Positions 12,640 to 24,024 are shown, numbered from the stretch's first letter. The stretch is DNA of 64,000 bases from Vesta saturnalis (GCA_036346205.1 JARFJB010001273.1:1203501-1267500); one strand, 5' to 3'. A program made the numbers and translations. Notes: generated from the letters alone by a model not told the origin.

Positions 12640-13165
12640 CTTGAAATCACGAGATAAATATGACAAGACCTACAATATTTTCAATATTCAAAGAATGTAA
12701 GGGATACCGACGGAGAAGTTATGTTTGCTTTTTTTCATGAAAAGGTTAGATTTAATTTATTTATTTATTTTAAGTTTTATCTTTATATTTGATTACAGGC
12801 TGGAAGACTGAAATCTTCCATGCTGTGGCCGACATATTCCTTGTTGAAAAGTACGTTGAGAGTGAAAGAAAACATCGATATATCGAATTATGGGAAGTTA
12901 TAGTTATATTTAAAGCGCCAAAGTGAAGGATATGAAGCAAAAAAAACCAAAAACTCTATCCCAGGATGATGCGTCAAAATTTTTGACAGAAACTCCTGAC
13001 GATACTTTTCTTATGATTAAAAAGGCGTTAATTTTCGGTCTGTATGGGGCATGTTGTAGTAAGGAGCTAAGAAAGTTAAATGTGAAGGATATAGAGGTTA
13101 CTGGCTCTATTTTGGTTGTCACCCTACATGATGAATCGTATATTCACCGTTAAGACAGAAAGTCT
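12640..13165 (+). pseudogene. Crypton-type tyrosine recombinase fragment inserted in the hAT gene
   Basis: The N-terminal core-binding half of a Crypton-like tyrosine recombinase, which would act by Tyr-mediated strand exchange. Blocks in order are LKSRDKYDKTYNIFNIQRM (about 12643), DGEVMFAFFHEK (about 12709-12744), AGRLKSSMLWPTYSLLKSTL (12799 on), then KPKTLSQDDASKFLTETPDD and ALIFGLYGACCSKELRKLN (12947-13075). The last is the helix bearing the first catalytic region; the expected Arg in the CRxxEL motif reads CCSKEL, so that residue is lost. The His-Arg-Tyr half is missing. Between FFHEK and AGRLK lies an apparent intron (12745-12798). A minus-strand relative at 59507-60380 keeps the other half. 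Confidence 0.72.
12745..12798 (+). other. Apparent 54-bp GT-AG intron in the Crypton fragment
   Basis: The coding reading passes from CATGAAAAG to GCTGGAAGA across GTTAGATTTAATT...TTTGATTACAG, with a T-rich tract before the AG. Removing it joins FFHEK to AGRLKSS in one frame, where the related copy at 60 kb runs straight on (AYFGELAEKYKSLPLW). Confidence 0.6.
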
Positions 13166-13484
13166 AACCCAGAAAAAAAGTTTAAAGCTAACGTGTTTTA
13201 TACATTGTTGGATACTGCTAGGACATCGCTCGTTAAGTGAAGATTGGAACAATTAAAATTTCATCATAATTTTAGCTTTTTGTACTATTTACCAGAATTA
13301 AATAATGAACAAGTTCAAAAATACTGCTATGACGTAGAGACTCTGCAAAAAGATAGTGACAATAGAGACATAAACGCAGTTGAACTTTATGACGAGATAT
13401 GTCCCTACAAAGACCTTTTTAATAATGATATTAACTTAAAACGTAAAAATCCTTTCGATATATTAGTTTATTGCAAGTAATAAT

Positions 13485-14545
13485 TTACCGTTCCCAAATT
13501 TTACAATCGCGTTAAGAATTGGGTTATTGAAAAAAAAATATCCATTGCTTTTTATTTATTTTAAAACTTTCCTATAAATTATATTAATAGTCGATGCAAA
13601 AAACTGATAAAATTTTAAAACGAATCACGCTACTACAAATATGCCACGATTGTTCGGCATGTTTGCGACGTCATAATGTTAAATTAATTCTCAATAGTAC
13701 AGTGTCAACGGGTACTACATGTAAATTAACTAGAAATGTACGAAATTTAGTGCAAAAAAATTATTTATAATAACTTGTTTAGTCATGTGTGATAAAGTTT
13801 ACGGTTAGGTTGACGAGTAACTTGTGGTACTACATCAACTATAATTTTTGCTCTACTTCCCATTGTCGTATAGTAAATATAATTCTCCATGTCTTCTTTC
13901 AGCTAAAAAACATCGAATCATGAGAATTATTTAAATGACATTATAACAACAGAAGAACCGTGAGCAAATTTATTATTTAATCGTTTTAAATTATTCATAA
14001 TAATTTTTCTGATGCTATGATTTTTTAAAGTTATGATTCTGGAGTTTAGTTAAAAAAATTCATTATCTAATTCTATTTATTCAATTTATACGTTTACATA
14101 AATAATTATTAATAACTATACTATTATAAAATAGTTACATCAAAAGGATCCTCACAACAACAAAAATTTGATGTTGTTTAGGGATTAGGTCGTCGCACTG
14201 CTTGAAACCATTTATTTTTACGTTTTAACATCTTGTGGAACATTTAAAAACATTTTTTGCGAAGTTGTTTTTGTGCTATTCGTACATAATGATGCGAGGG
14301 AAGCACGATAACTTTTAAGGTTTGACATTTTTGATATGTTTATCAATATATTGACGATAATAAGATTTAATCGATTAACAGTCAAAACACTGTATCAGCT
14401 GTATGCTACGGTAAGTAAAAATAAATATTGTGACGTCACACGGGCTCTGGTTTATTCGGGAACTTTCGGCGTGTTTCCAGTACTGGGTTCAAAAATGTAC
14501 ATTTAATTCAGTATATAATACGAAAAATAGTTTTATTACAAAAAA
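13485..14545. other. AT-rich insertion of unknown type inside the hAT relic
   Basis: It separates the DILVYCK block from the C-terminal PVSVASGERPFSKL block of the hAT transposase, which are normally close together. No protein motif was recognised. It holds two TGACGTCA-like sites (GCGACGTCAT near 13668 and GTGACGTCAC near 14431). The ends were not resolved. Confidence 0.5.
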
Positions 14546-14779
14546 AAATTTTTGTTCGAAAACCCAATTATATTAACCCAACCTGTTAGTGTGGCAAGTG
14601 GTGAGCGACCGTTCTCTAAGCTGAAGCTAATTAAAGCTTATTTGAGAACCAGTATGTCACAAGGTAGTCTGGTGAACCAGTCATTAATAGCAATTGGGAA
14701 TGATATATGTTCTGAATTAGATGTAAACAATATTGAATCTACTTTTGTAAATTTTAAATCTAGAAAAGTAAAATTTTAA

Positions 14780-15625
14780 TGAACTTTGAACTGCTGTTAA
14801 TTTTTCTAATTACAAGTACTTCCTTGTGTTTGTATTTATATCCACTAAACAAAAATTTGGGTTGCAGGCGAGCGCTAAATGTGGTAACGCCGGCGCTGAG
14901 TATAATCAAACAGTTATCAAATTGAAATTTAGAGAATTTACATTTTTTAGCTATGTTCTGCTCATTTAAAAGTAATTTCAGCGAGGTAAAAATGTAGTTG
15001 GTCACAAAAACTTTGAAAGAAAATGACATACCTTTAGTGAAATTTAATTATTGGATAAACCCAACATATCAAAATATGCAAAAATGTGTTAGGTGTCCTG
15101 TATGTTGAATTTGATAGATCCCGTTGCAAAGAATGCAAAGACAGCTTTCTTGTGAAACTTTATCTAAACTCGTTCTCCTTTCATTTGGTTCAAACATTAA
15201 ACTTAATATAAAGTATCTCGTAAAATTTTTTCCAAACACTTGGCTAATTCCAAAATATGGTAACTTTCAAAAATTAACATTCACTCAATACCTTTTGAAT
15301 CAGTAATAAAATTTTACTCAAAATTTAAAAAAGTTTAATTTCAAAAGAAACACTCATTGTGAACATAATTTCTAAAAAATATTAAAAAGTGACATAAAAT
15401 TAGATGTTTTTTTGTACTTTTTACTCTCAAACTGTAAATTGAAACATATGAGAGGAGGAAACGTGAAAATGATTCAATGGGATGGAGAATATTTTAATAT
15501 TGGACAACGGTATGAACCTATGTTACTTAATTAATTTCGAGTAAATGAAAGCTTCAAGTAGAATTTGTCCAAGTTCGTTCCTTAGAAGAAAATATTTTGA
15601 AATCGAAGCTGTAATATTGACAGAG
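14780..15625. other. Non-coding stretch downstream of the hAT relic
   Basis: The first 150 bp include a GC-richer block (GCAGGCGAGCGCTAAATG ... GCCGGCGCTGAGTATAATC) that probably belongs to the 3' end of the hAT element. The remainder has no recognised content. Confidence 0.4.
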
Positions 15626-15630
15626 CAGTA

Positions 15631-15975
15631 ACCGAGCTGGTAGCGTAATGGTGACACGGACACGACCTGCTTAGCATTCGGGAGGTAATGGGTTCGATTC
15701 CCGTTACCGTCTACATTGCATGAGGTTTTTTCAGGGGGTTTTCCTGATTCACATGTAGCGGCATGGTCACTGCGTATATGCACACCATGTGTGGCTGCTT
15801 TGGCGAATGCTGGGGTACTATTTTCCCCCTAAGAACCCTAACTCCGTTCCTTTCGATCCTATCCTGACCACACCCATCCTTAATCACACCATGCATATAT
15901 ACGTAATGTATGTATGCTGGGAATCCATTGGGGAGGGAATGAAATACGTGGTCTTTTTCTTTTTTTTTGACAGCA
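15631..15975 (+). mobile_element. tRNA-derived SINE
   Basis: The head (15631-15712) has an A-box-like AGCTGGTAGCGTAATGG and a perfect B box GGGTTCGATTCCC followed by a pairing CGTTACCG, as in a degraded tRNA. It continues into a unique body of about 250 bp (TTCAGGGGGTTTTCCTGATT, then CATGTAGCGGCATGGTCAC) and ends in a T-rich run (about 15955-15969). No protein frame is meaningful. The combination of Pol III boxes, tRNA-unrelated body and simple tail supports a SINE; the exact tail and target-site duplication were not seen. Confidence 0.7.
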
Positions 15976-16017
15976 GTGTTTAGATTCAAAAAATTAACAA
16001 TCTTAAATTGTTTTACT

Positions 16018-16575
16018 ACAACTTGGTTTTGTGCAAACTGTAACTTAATTCAAGCTAGTATTTTTGAACTGAAAGTTGGCTTTTACAAGCTGTAACTTAA
16101 TACAAGCCTATATTTTTGTGTTTAAAGTTGATGTTTGCAAGGTGTAAGTTAATTCAAGCCAGTATTTTGAAATAAAAGCTGGTTTTTGCAAACTGTAGCT
16201 TAATTCAAACCAGTATTTTTGAAATGATAGTTGGTTCTTGCAAGTTGTAACTTAATTCAAGCCGGCATTTTTGAAATAAAGGTTGGTGTTTGCAATGTGT
16301 AAGTTAAATCAGAGCAGTATTTTTAAAATTGAAGTTAGTTTTTGCACGCTGTAAGTTAATTCCAACCAGTATTTTTGAATTGGTTTTTACAAGCTGTAGC
16401 GTAATTCAAACTAGTATTTTTTAAATGAAAGTTGTTGTTTGCAAGCTGTAAGTTAAATCAAAGCAGTACTTTTGAAGTGAAAGTTGGTTTTTGCACGTTG
16501 AAAGTTAATTCAAGCCAGCATTTTTGAATTAAAGGTTGACTTTTACAAGCTGTAATTGAATTAAAGCCAGTACAG
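16018..16575. repeat. About 51-bp minisatellite, 11 copies
   Basis: The landmark CAAGCTGTAA (and variants) begins near 16034, 16087, 16138, 16188, 16240, 16291, 16345, 16389, 16441, 16493 and 16547, a period near 51 bp. A consensus unit reads roughly GTTGGTTTTTGCAAGCTGTA then AGTTAATTCAAGCCAGTATT then TTTGAAATGAAA. Variants recur every third unit (see findings). Confidence 0.9.
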
Positions 16576-16589
16576 TACAGAAAATGCTT

Positions 16590-17255
16590 CGAGTAGATTC
16601 TAGCCACGCGACTCACAGACCTCGAATTCAACGAACGAGTCACGATCCCTCATTGAAGCTGCTTACGAAAACCACCAGAGCATTCAGTCACAAGCAATGG
16701 AATCTGGCTGCTTCTGGACATTAAACAAGCATTAGACAGGGTTTGGTACGCCGGTCTACTTCACAAGATCCGCAACCTCAACAGACCCGACTCCTTCTCC
16801 AAACGCATACTTTCGTACCTGACTAATCGGTCAGTTCGAGTCAAACTAGGAAACAGCTTCTCCGATTCTTTTCACCCTAATCCAGACCTACCGCAAGATT
16901 CTACCTTAGCCCCGATCCTCTACACTATCTTTGCAAACGATATTCCCGAAGTTACACAACCCGGAGTGATCGTTGCGCGGTTTGCGGATGACACCGCATT
17001 TTGGGCGGTTAATCGGAACACTGAAACGGCCTCTCGCTTAATATCCAAAACCCTCCGGAACTTTTCCAACTGGGCGAACCGGTGGAGTCTCCGTCAATCC
17101 CACCAAAACCCAAACAACCATCTTTCGACATCCAAACTGAACCGAAGGTAAGTTTCCAAACCTAGCCAACAGCAATGTTTCCCTCGCCCTGAATCAAGAA
17201 AGACTCATATATCAACAACCTACTTAGGAATGCTGTTCACCACATAATCATGAGC
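16590..17255 (+). pseudogene. Jockey-type LINE reverse transcriptase fragment
   Basis: The fragment covers the palm of a non-LTR reverse transcriptase. Visible motifs are LLDIKQALDRVWYAGLLHKI (first catalytic Asp region, about 16717), LSYLTNRSVRVKLGN, LPQDSTLAPILYTIFANDIP (the usual PQG reads PQD) and the catalytic box FADDTAFWAVN at 16981-17013. The family-specific stretch NVSLALNQERLIYQQPTYLG (about 17180-17230) closely matches NVSLALNNERLLLQQEVTFL on the minus strand at 56234-56437, so both derive from one family. It is truncated at both ends and frameshifted. Confidence 0.8.
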
Positions 17256-20200
17256 ATTCTAACAAAAAGAAAAAATGGTCTACTTCGGTCTAGGTTTCCT
17301 TCGTCTTAATGAGCGCATTGAGAGTAGCGGTTGGCCTGTGGGAAATCTATCAAAAACAGCAGGAGTAAGCAGATTGAGGTCTGGTACATGGTTTAAGAAC
17401 TCTCAACACTTCTACTCAACGTATTGTAATGTGCCCAGGCCTGTCTAGCGACTGCATTTTGTATTTGACGAATGTGGAGTTAATCCTCGAGCTACAGCAA
17501 GGAGATATTTAGAATGAAAAAACAAATTAATACACGAACTTACACAAGCCAAATGGTGGTAGGATCACCCAGGTTGTGTGAAAGAGTTGTTATGGGATAC
17601 ATATGTTGCGGGTATGTAGGGGAGGATAAAATAAACGTCCCAATAAAACACTGTATATTTGTTTATAATCAAGTGTAATGTAGTTCTGCTGTCTTTATTG
17701 CGGACAAGGAAAAGAACTACCAAATATAAACCTTACCGCATACTACAACAAGAATAACAACATAAATAAAATACAAGTATTAATTATAAATACATGAAAC
17801 AATGCGTATCTATATTCTAAAGTTATTCAAAGATCTAAATAGTTATAACCCTACTGTCATCTTAATAAATCAATGCGATAATATTGTAATATTTAATACA
17901 GGCATGCACCTCATAAATGGTAATCAGCCTGTTAGTCAGTTAGCTAACTGTAGTACAAGTAAAACATCACAGCCCGTTAAAGGTCTGCATTTACAATTAA
18001 TGAACCAAAAGTTAACATACTTCATATTAGGCACTTACACGGTGTTCCAACGTAAACATACTTTAGTGTTACAGCGGTTATCTCCCCACGGTGGCCTTTA
18101 TAGCTCTTCTGCCCGGGTATAATCTTATTACCTATTCATTTAAATAATAAAATTATAAACATTTTCTGAAAGAAAATACCATTAATAATTTTATATTACC
18201 TTTATTTAAAAAAACTCTTCATTCTAAATCATCAAAAAATCAACAACTCCTCTCAATTATTTTCTAAGCACCCCTATATGTACTCTGTTCTATTATTTCC
18301 GCTGCTTTCTTATTCTTATCATTATTAATATCAGCTTGTTTGTTGTTTATGTATGTTTGAGGGTTAGTATTTCATTTTTTTTTTCAGTGTAGGTGGGCTA
18401 CTTGTATGTGTACATATTATCCTTGATTTCAAGTGGTTTAAGTTAGTTGAGTCTTTGTATTCGTGTTTATGTATAAATATACTAATTGAGTTGGTTGCCT
18501 TCTTTGGATGGACATATTTGCTTTCCTTTAATTAGTTGGTGTAGTTTAAATATATTTACTGAGGGAAGAGTCTTAGTAGTTAGTTAACCGTACTGCACGA
18601 AAACCTTTGGTGTAATAGCAATCGTGATCCTCTATGAAGATCGTTCGGGTAACTGTTCATCTGCTTTCTGCAAGGTTGCGCTGTACGCTATATTTCCAAC
18701 CAGTGACTCTCAACCTTTAATTTATTAATTTTAATGTGCACTAACAGAATTTAATACTTGATTTACGAGTTTCCATGATCTAACGAAATTTCTAACATGG
18801 CGACAATATTCACTCTGTAGAGTTTACACAGAAGGGCCGATTTTTAGTGTATTGAATAAATGCCACCGGTAGATTAAGGAAGATGTGTGATATAGGAAAC
18901 ACAGGAACGGATCAATAAAATTTTATCTATTTATTATTTGCTCCCACCTCATATTGAAAAAATCCATTAGCAAACAGCCACATTTGTTTTATCAAACAAC
19001 ACAATTTTATTATCCTTAATAATAATAAAACGTGAGCTACCTTAAAAAAATACTTTTATAGTTTGCACTTTTAGTTAAGAAACATGGATGTGCATAAAAG
19101 CCTGTACTTTAAATAAAGCTCCATAATCGATTACGTTAGGTTAGATGGGATGATGTCCTTATTACTATTTGCAAGAGGAACGGTTGGAGATATTAAATTG
19201 ATTCACCTTCTAAGCTTAGAAAGGAATTGTAAGGACTAGGTTAGTTTATCTTTGTGTAGCTTACGAAGGGTTACCTTTAAACGTCTAAATCCAAGCTCCA
19301 AAAATATTTCCTTTAGCTTGCACTGGATTGTAAATGTCATTTGGAAGACTTTTATTACGGTACCGATATTTAAACAGAGAAAATTTGATATTAATTTCAG
19401 TTTGTATTACAGTCAGTTGTGAATATAACCTATTTGACAACATAATGTTGGTTTGTATTAGTAATGATTTTGTAATTAAAATATAATTGGTTTGATGCAC
19501 TTAAAAGAGCTTTGCCACATTACTTTGAATACACTGTAATAACTCTTTAATTTTTAACGAACAAGAGTTGATTACTCATTTAGGTCTATTACTAAAAATG
19601 AAAATGAAGGGAATATGTTCACATTCTTTATCATTTATTATGTAAGTGGGGTTAATGAGTTTTTATTTGTTAAATAAACTTTAATTTCCCTTGATAGGCC
19701 CAATTGGTAATTTTTAGCTAAAATTGAGAGCTTACCGTAAATTTTAATTTTAACGAAAACATCTAAATAAAAGAGAGATAACGTTTATTAAAGTTAATAA
19801 CTCATATATTGGTAGATTAATAAATAAATAAAGTTAAATAATGATTACGCAATTAGTGGATTACATGCATTATTATCGCAAGCATTAAAGATTTCACAAC
19901 GCTTAATAGGGGAGACCGGAGATAGTTTGGGCACTAAAATTCTATAATTTTTTCAATAAGAAAAACAGACCATCCTATGTACACTACTTTCAGGATACTG
20001 TGTGTGTTAAGGGTTGTTGTATATGTGAAACTTTTATCAATTCTGATAATGATTTACTTTTCATAAAATGTTCAGTATTCGGATATATATTTGTATTTGT
20101 AACCTCCATAATGTGAGGAAAGAATGGACGACAACAACTTTATTGAAAATATGTTTAATTATAAGTACTCCTGAACAAAGTAAGTATAATTTTATTGTAA

Positions 20201-20430
20201 GGGGAGTCCTGACAGGCCGATGTTAAAATACATGTCTTTGAATCGCAGAAACGAGAGCTCTTCAGAGGTGATTTCAAAACGATTACACAGCAACATTCGT
20301 TTGTAAAATTTAACTGAGAAACCATCTTGCTTCTTATTTAGTATGTCTTCGAAGTAATATTTAGCCCCCTTCTGCCTTTCCGTGACAAAATTTGACCACA
20401 ACAAAATCACCCTCACCATCACCTTCAATG
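17256..20430. other. Long non-coding stretch
   Basis: I see no recognisable gene. A 106-residue frame at 17802-18122 has no known motif and no sign of selection visible by eye. A 71-residue minus frame at 19285-19500 is low complexity. Some of 17256-17640 may be the decayed 3' part of the preceding LINE. Confidence 0.4.
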
Positions 20431-20595
20431 GGTACGTGGATGGGTGGGTACGTGGGTGGGCGGGTGCGTGCTTGCGTGCGTGTGTGGTTATTTTTCTTAA
20501 GTGCGCGTGCGTGTCCGTGTGTCAGTGCGTGTCCGTGTGCGTGTGCATGTTCGTGTGTGTGTTGCTGTGTGTACGTCTGTGTGGATGTATGTTAG
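20431..20595. repeat. GT-rich simple repeat
   Basis: Degenerate (GT)n/(GTGC)n tract with GGGTGGGTACGTGGGTGGGC and many GTGCGTGTCCGTGTG variants. Overlapping open frames in all plus-strand phases are artefacts of the repeat. Confidence 0.9.
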
Positions 20596-20841
20596 TATCC
20601 ACGATAACTCCGTAAATACCTACTTACTTAAGATTTTGTATTTAAGCTTATGTTCATTTGGCTTAGAGATGATTAGCTTTTTGGGAGAAATCCAGAGGCG
20701 GAGAGGAGAGAGGTTTATTAGGGGCAGTTTCTTGTTTTTTATGAAATATTTCTAAATCAGCTGAATATTTCAAAGATATAAAAATACTTAGATATAGACC
20801 TTAAACATATCGATTAATTATGTTCAATGCAATTCTTTAAT

Positions 20842-21420
20842 GACGCGTAGTTTAGCGGCAAAAAATTCCTAAAGTAGAATTCAAGTGTTAGTTAAACTTT
20901 TTTCATTATCTGAATAACGATTAATTTTATAAGAAAAAGTGTAGACGTATTGTTTAGAGAAAATTTAGTTTTACATAAATTTTCTTTATAAAGTTTTTTA
21001 ATGTAAAGCGAAATAAATGTGAAAATTAAATAAATATGAATGACGCCGTATTATCGATAGTTTTGTGGAAGCGGGCGGTTGTGGAATTTTTTTTTTACGT
21101 TAACATGTATTTGTGTCTATTAATCTTTATCTCACATGATGTTTTAAACTTCATTCTATCATAGATATCGTTGTTGTTTTTACAATGTTGCCTGTTTGCG
21201 TTATGGACGTATGAAAAAGAGGTTGCATAGTTATCCTAAAAAAAAAATGAAATTAAAATTATTTCATTTCTTTTACTTTAAGTTAGCATTTAGATATCGA
21301 TTAACCTCTGCCTATTATGAAGTTTTAAATGTCACATTATTGTTTTTGCGTTTATAATGTTGCCTATTTTCGTAATGAACTTCTTATAAAAAAGATTGCA
21401 TAATTATCTTTAAAAAAATG
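20842..21420 (+). repeat. Dispersed repeat A, copy 2
   Basis: Direct-orientation relative of 3585-4010. It is longer because it carries an extra block (about 21000-21090, including GGAAGCGGGCGGTTGTGGAA) and two A-rich joints. The internal unit with TTAACCTCTGCCTATTATGA and TTGCCTATTTTCGTAATGAA is again present twice. Confidence 0.7.
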
Positions 21421-21534
21421 TTATTAAAATTATTTCATTTCCATTTTGTAGGTTGGAAGGTCGAGTGGTGTTCTACACCAGATATTTATTTTTGTATCTG
21501 ATAAATGGTTGAGATGTCTCACCTGCTTTTCACT

Positions 21535-22132
21535 TTACTACTCGATAACTTTTTGAACTGAAGGCACTGTAGTAACGCCTGTTTCATCCAAGTTGTAGTT
21601 ATTTGAGGGTTGAAAATTTCATCGCGCTTTCACATACTCTAGTTTGTTGATGAAATTTTAACAGTGGTTCGATTGAGTGCCGTCGTTCTTGCAAAAGATG
21701 TCGCTTCTGGCTTTCTTATATATAGGCTATGATGTTGCTTCATAAATTCTGTAAACCAATCTTCTCCAGCTTCCTTATTTTGTTTCCATTGTTCAGGATG
21801 CTTAATATGATTCTGTTCAGCGAGCTGGATGGTCAGCTCCCTGCATTTTTGAGTTTACTACGTAGAATATTTTTTGACAGTTCAATAAGTAATCAGCTGA
21901 GGAAATCTCCATTTCGTCTGAAAAAAGCTGTCGCGATTGAAAATTTGGCTTGAAATCCATGTTTTCTAAATTAACTTCTTTGGCTCTTTTTACGTAATTC
22001 GCCAAACTCGATTCTGTTACGTGATGCTATTGATGTTATTGGATCACGATTATATAAAACGTAGTTCACAGCGCTCCTGAATTCGTCTTCAGAGAACATG
22101 CGGTCGCTTTTCTTAATATATTTTCGTGGCAT
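21535..22132 (-). pseudogene. pogo/Tigger-type transposase, 5' fragment
   Basis: On the minus strand the protein starts at an ATG at 22132 with MPRKYIKKSDR, then a helix-turn-helix region (FRSAVNYVLYNRDPITSIAS). It continues through frameshifts to RELTIQLAEQNHIKHPEQW, AGEDWFTEFMKQHHSLYIRK and PEATSFARTTALNR, the CENP-B-like second helix-turn-helix. The start of the DDE_1 domain, NLDETGVTTVPS (first catalytic Asp), lies near 21590-21550. The rest of the catalytic domain is absent. Motif order and wording are characteristic of pogo-like transposases, so the family call is strong. Stops make it a relic. Confidence 0.78.
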
Positions 22133-22875
22133 TTATGCGCAAAAAAATCAGTATTATTATGACAGTGGACAACTTGAGGATTCAATGGACAGCGTCGATT
22201 GCTGCATTCATTCTATCTCCGATTTTGTAAAGTATTTCAAAACACGGTAATAAAATGTGTATAAAACGTAGTAATTTAATCAACAGAACCGTAGATACAC
22301 ATCTAAATGATAATAGTATTGAAAAAATGATGTTTTTCCAAACAAAAATCTTATGTACTTACCGTGGAATATTATATCACCGCTCTCAAAAGACACAGAC
22401 GTGCTTATTGCATCACACATTTGGCGACTAGCGGTCATTTTCCCACGCTATGGTATCACTGTTGCCAACTTAAATATTCAACATGACGAATCGAATTTGA
22501 CGGAAACACGCAAAATATGAACTAGTCCATTGTATCCCCTTGTCCAGATGAACTTTGGCCAACCCTACACGCCATCTATTAATAGACATAAATCAAATAT
22601 GGATAAAAATTGGCTTCTTAATATGTTATAAAACCACGACTTTCCTAATGATAGTATTCCATTTCTAAAGACTAAAATTTCCAAAGCAAAATTAAGCAAT
22701 TAAGTATGGGGTAAAGCGTTTCTTTCAAGTATACCTGCTCAACGTAGGTATAGTATCTCTTGTATACAAAAACCTTACGATATAGGGTACTCGATCGCTG
22801 ACATGATATATTTAAGTTTTACGGTTGTTTCAATCGTTTAATTTAATTAAGTTCATTAATAAATTATATGTAATG
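22133..22875. other. Non-coding stretch
   Basis: Nothing recognisable. Part of 22133-22560 is probably the 5' flank and end of the pogo element, but no inverted repeat was identified. Confidence 0.4.
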
Positions 22876-23108
22876 TTAGTGGAGTTGATCGGCCTATTTC
22901 CACAGTTTATGCTTTTTGAGCGCGACGTTTCGGAAGCGGACTCTGCTTCCGTCATCAGGCTTAGTCCTGAGAAGGACTGTTTTCGCACTTGAGTCGAATT
23001 CATTTGTCATATCTAATTTTTCTCAAGCACTTGACTACTCTCAGATTCGAACTTGGTACCTTTCACTTACTAGTCTGACACCTTTACCGCTGAGCCACTG
23101 AGTAATCC
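22876..23108 (-). mobile_element. tRNA-headed repeat with hammerhead-like motif (left arm of inverted pair)
   Basis: Read on the minus strand it starts with a tRNA-like head: CAGTGGCTCAGCGGTAAAGG (A-box-like) and AAGTTCGAATCTGAG (B-box-like). It then passes a small hairpin AGTCCT-TCTC-AGGACT and a hammerhead-like core, and ends at GGCCGATCAACTCCACTAA. The same sequence lies in plus orientation at 24043-24274. It could be a SINE or the terminal part of a Penelope-like element, which are known to carry such ribozyme motifs. Confidence 0.6.
22927..22958 (-). ncRNA. Hammerhead-like ribozyme core motif, copy 1
   Basis: On the minus strand: CTGATGA, a 6-bp stem GGAAGC/GCTTCC with a 7-nt loop, then GAAAC. 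This is the conserved hammerhead core arrangement. I could not identify a convincing stem III and cleavage triplet, so catalytic activity is unproven and the motif may be degenerate. Confidence 0.4.
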
Positions 23109-23800
23109 AATATATATTTGTTAGAACTTATATATATATTAAACTATTTTTCGTGGTTGCGCAGAAGTTTATTGCGCATGTTGCGCCGTAACCTCTTGCG
23201 CAGGTGTATTGCGCTTAAGCTCTTCGCGCATTATTGGAATCCATATGGGTTTCATTTCTACACTAGCTTGGCCACTTACTAGTCTGGCACCTTTACCGCT
23301 GAGCCACTGAGTAATCCAATATATATTTGTTAGAACTTATATATATATTAAACTATTTTTCGTGGTTGCGCAGAAGTTTATTGCGCATGTTGCGCCGTAA
23401 CCTCTTGCGCAGGTGTATTGCTCTTAAGCTCTTCGCGCATTATTGGAATCCATATGGGTTTCATTTCTACACTAGCTTGGCTCTGAGTAATCCAATATAT
23501 ATTTGTTAGAACTTATATATATATTAAACTATTTTTCGTGGTTGCGCAGAAGTTTATTGCGCATGTTGCGCCGTAACCTCTTGCGCAGGTGTATTGCGCT
23601 TAAGCTCTTCGCGCATTATTGGAATCCATATGGGTTTCATTTCTACACTAGTATTTGAGTAATCAATATATTTGTTAGAACTTATATATTAAACTATTTT
23701 CGTGGTTGCGCAAGTTTATGCGCATGTTGTAACTCTTGCGCAGGTGTATTGCTTTCGCAATTGATCATATGGGTTTCATTTCTACCAGCTTGGATTACCA
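23092..23800. repeat. Four tandem units of 172-209 bp with clustered TTGCGC motifs
   Basis: Units start at AGTAATCC near 23101, 23310, 23486 and 23658 (spacing 209, 176, 172). Each has a TA-rich start (TTGTTAGAACTTATATATAT), a core with repeated TTGCGC/CGCGCA hexamers, and an end ATGGGTTTCATTTCTACACT. Unit 1 additionally ends with the 35-nt tRNA-like A-box piece. Unit 4 is eroded by small deletions. Confidence 0.85.
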
Positions 23801-23961
23801 GTGGCTCAGCGGTAAAGGTGTCAGACTAGTAAGTCCAAGCTAGTGTAGAAATGAAACCCATATGGATTCCAATAATGCGCGAAGAGCTTAAGCGCAATAC
23901 ACCTGCGCAAGAGGTTACGGCGCAACATGCGCAATAAACTTCTGCCAACCACGAAAAATAG

Positions 23962-24024
<63 letters not shown>

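Larger units (their letters stand above)
10351..14779 (+). pseudogene. hAT-family transposase pseudogene (TTF/DUF4371/hAT C-terminal), copy 2, twice interrupted
   Basis: The full layout of a ZMYM1-like hAT transposase can be followed here. The TTF-like region is at 10597-10950 and DUF4371 blocks at 11074-11720. A segment with VKIGKD-like and KKCQFSYEHHDESPQ motifs is at 12009-12299. After an insertion of about 0.87 kb carrying a Crypton fragment, the gene resumes with KFKANVFYTLLDTA and FHHNFSFLYYLPELN (about 13178-13480). After a second insertion (about 13485-14545) comes the hAT dimerisation domain, PVSVASGERPFSKLKLIKAY and RTSMSQGSL (14552-14779). It is inactivated by stops, frameshifts and both insertions. 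Confidence 0.82.

Noticed and set aside
12910..13122. 70-residue minus-strand frame
   Set aside because: Antisense to the Crypton fragment, which gives clear family blocks on the plus strand.
17802..18122. 106-residue plus-strand frame
   Set aside because: No motif recognised, biased toward Asn/Thr/Leu as expected from AT-rich DNA; considered as a possible LTR retroelement piece but no terminal repeats were found.
20382..20755. Three overlapping plus-strand open frames rich in Cys, Val and Arg
   Set aside because: They arise from the GT-rich simple repeat read in all three phases; no domain and no codon signal.
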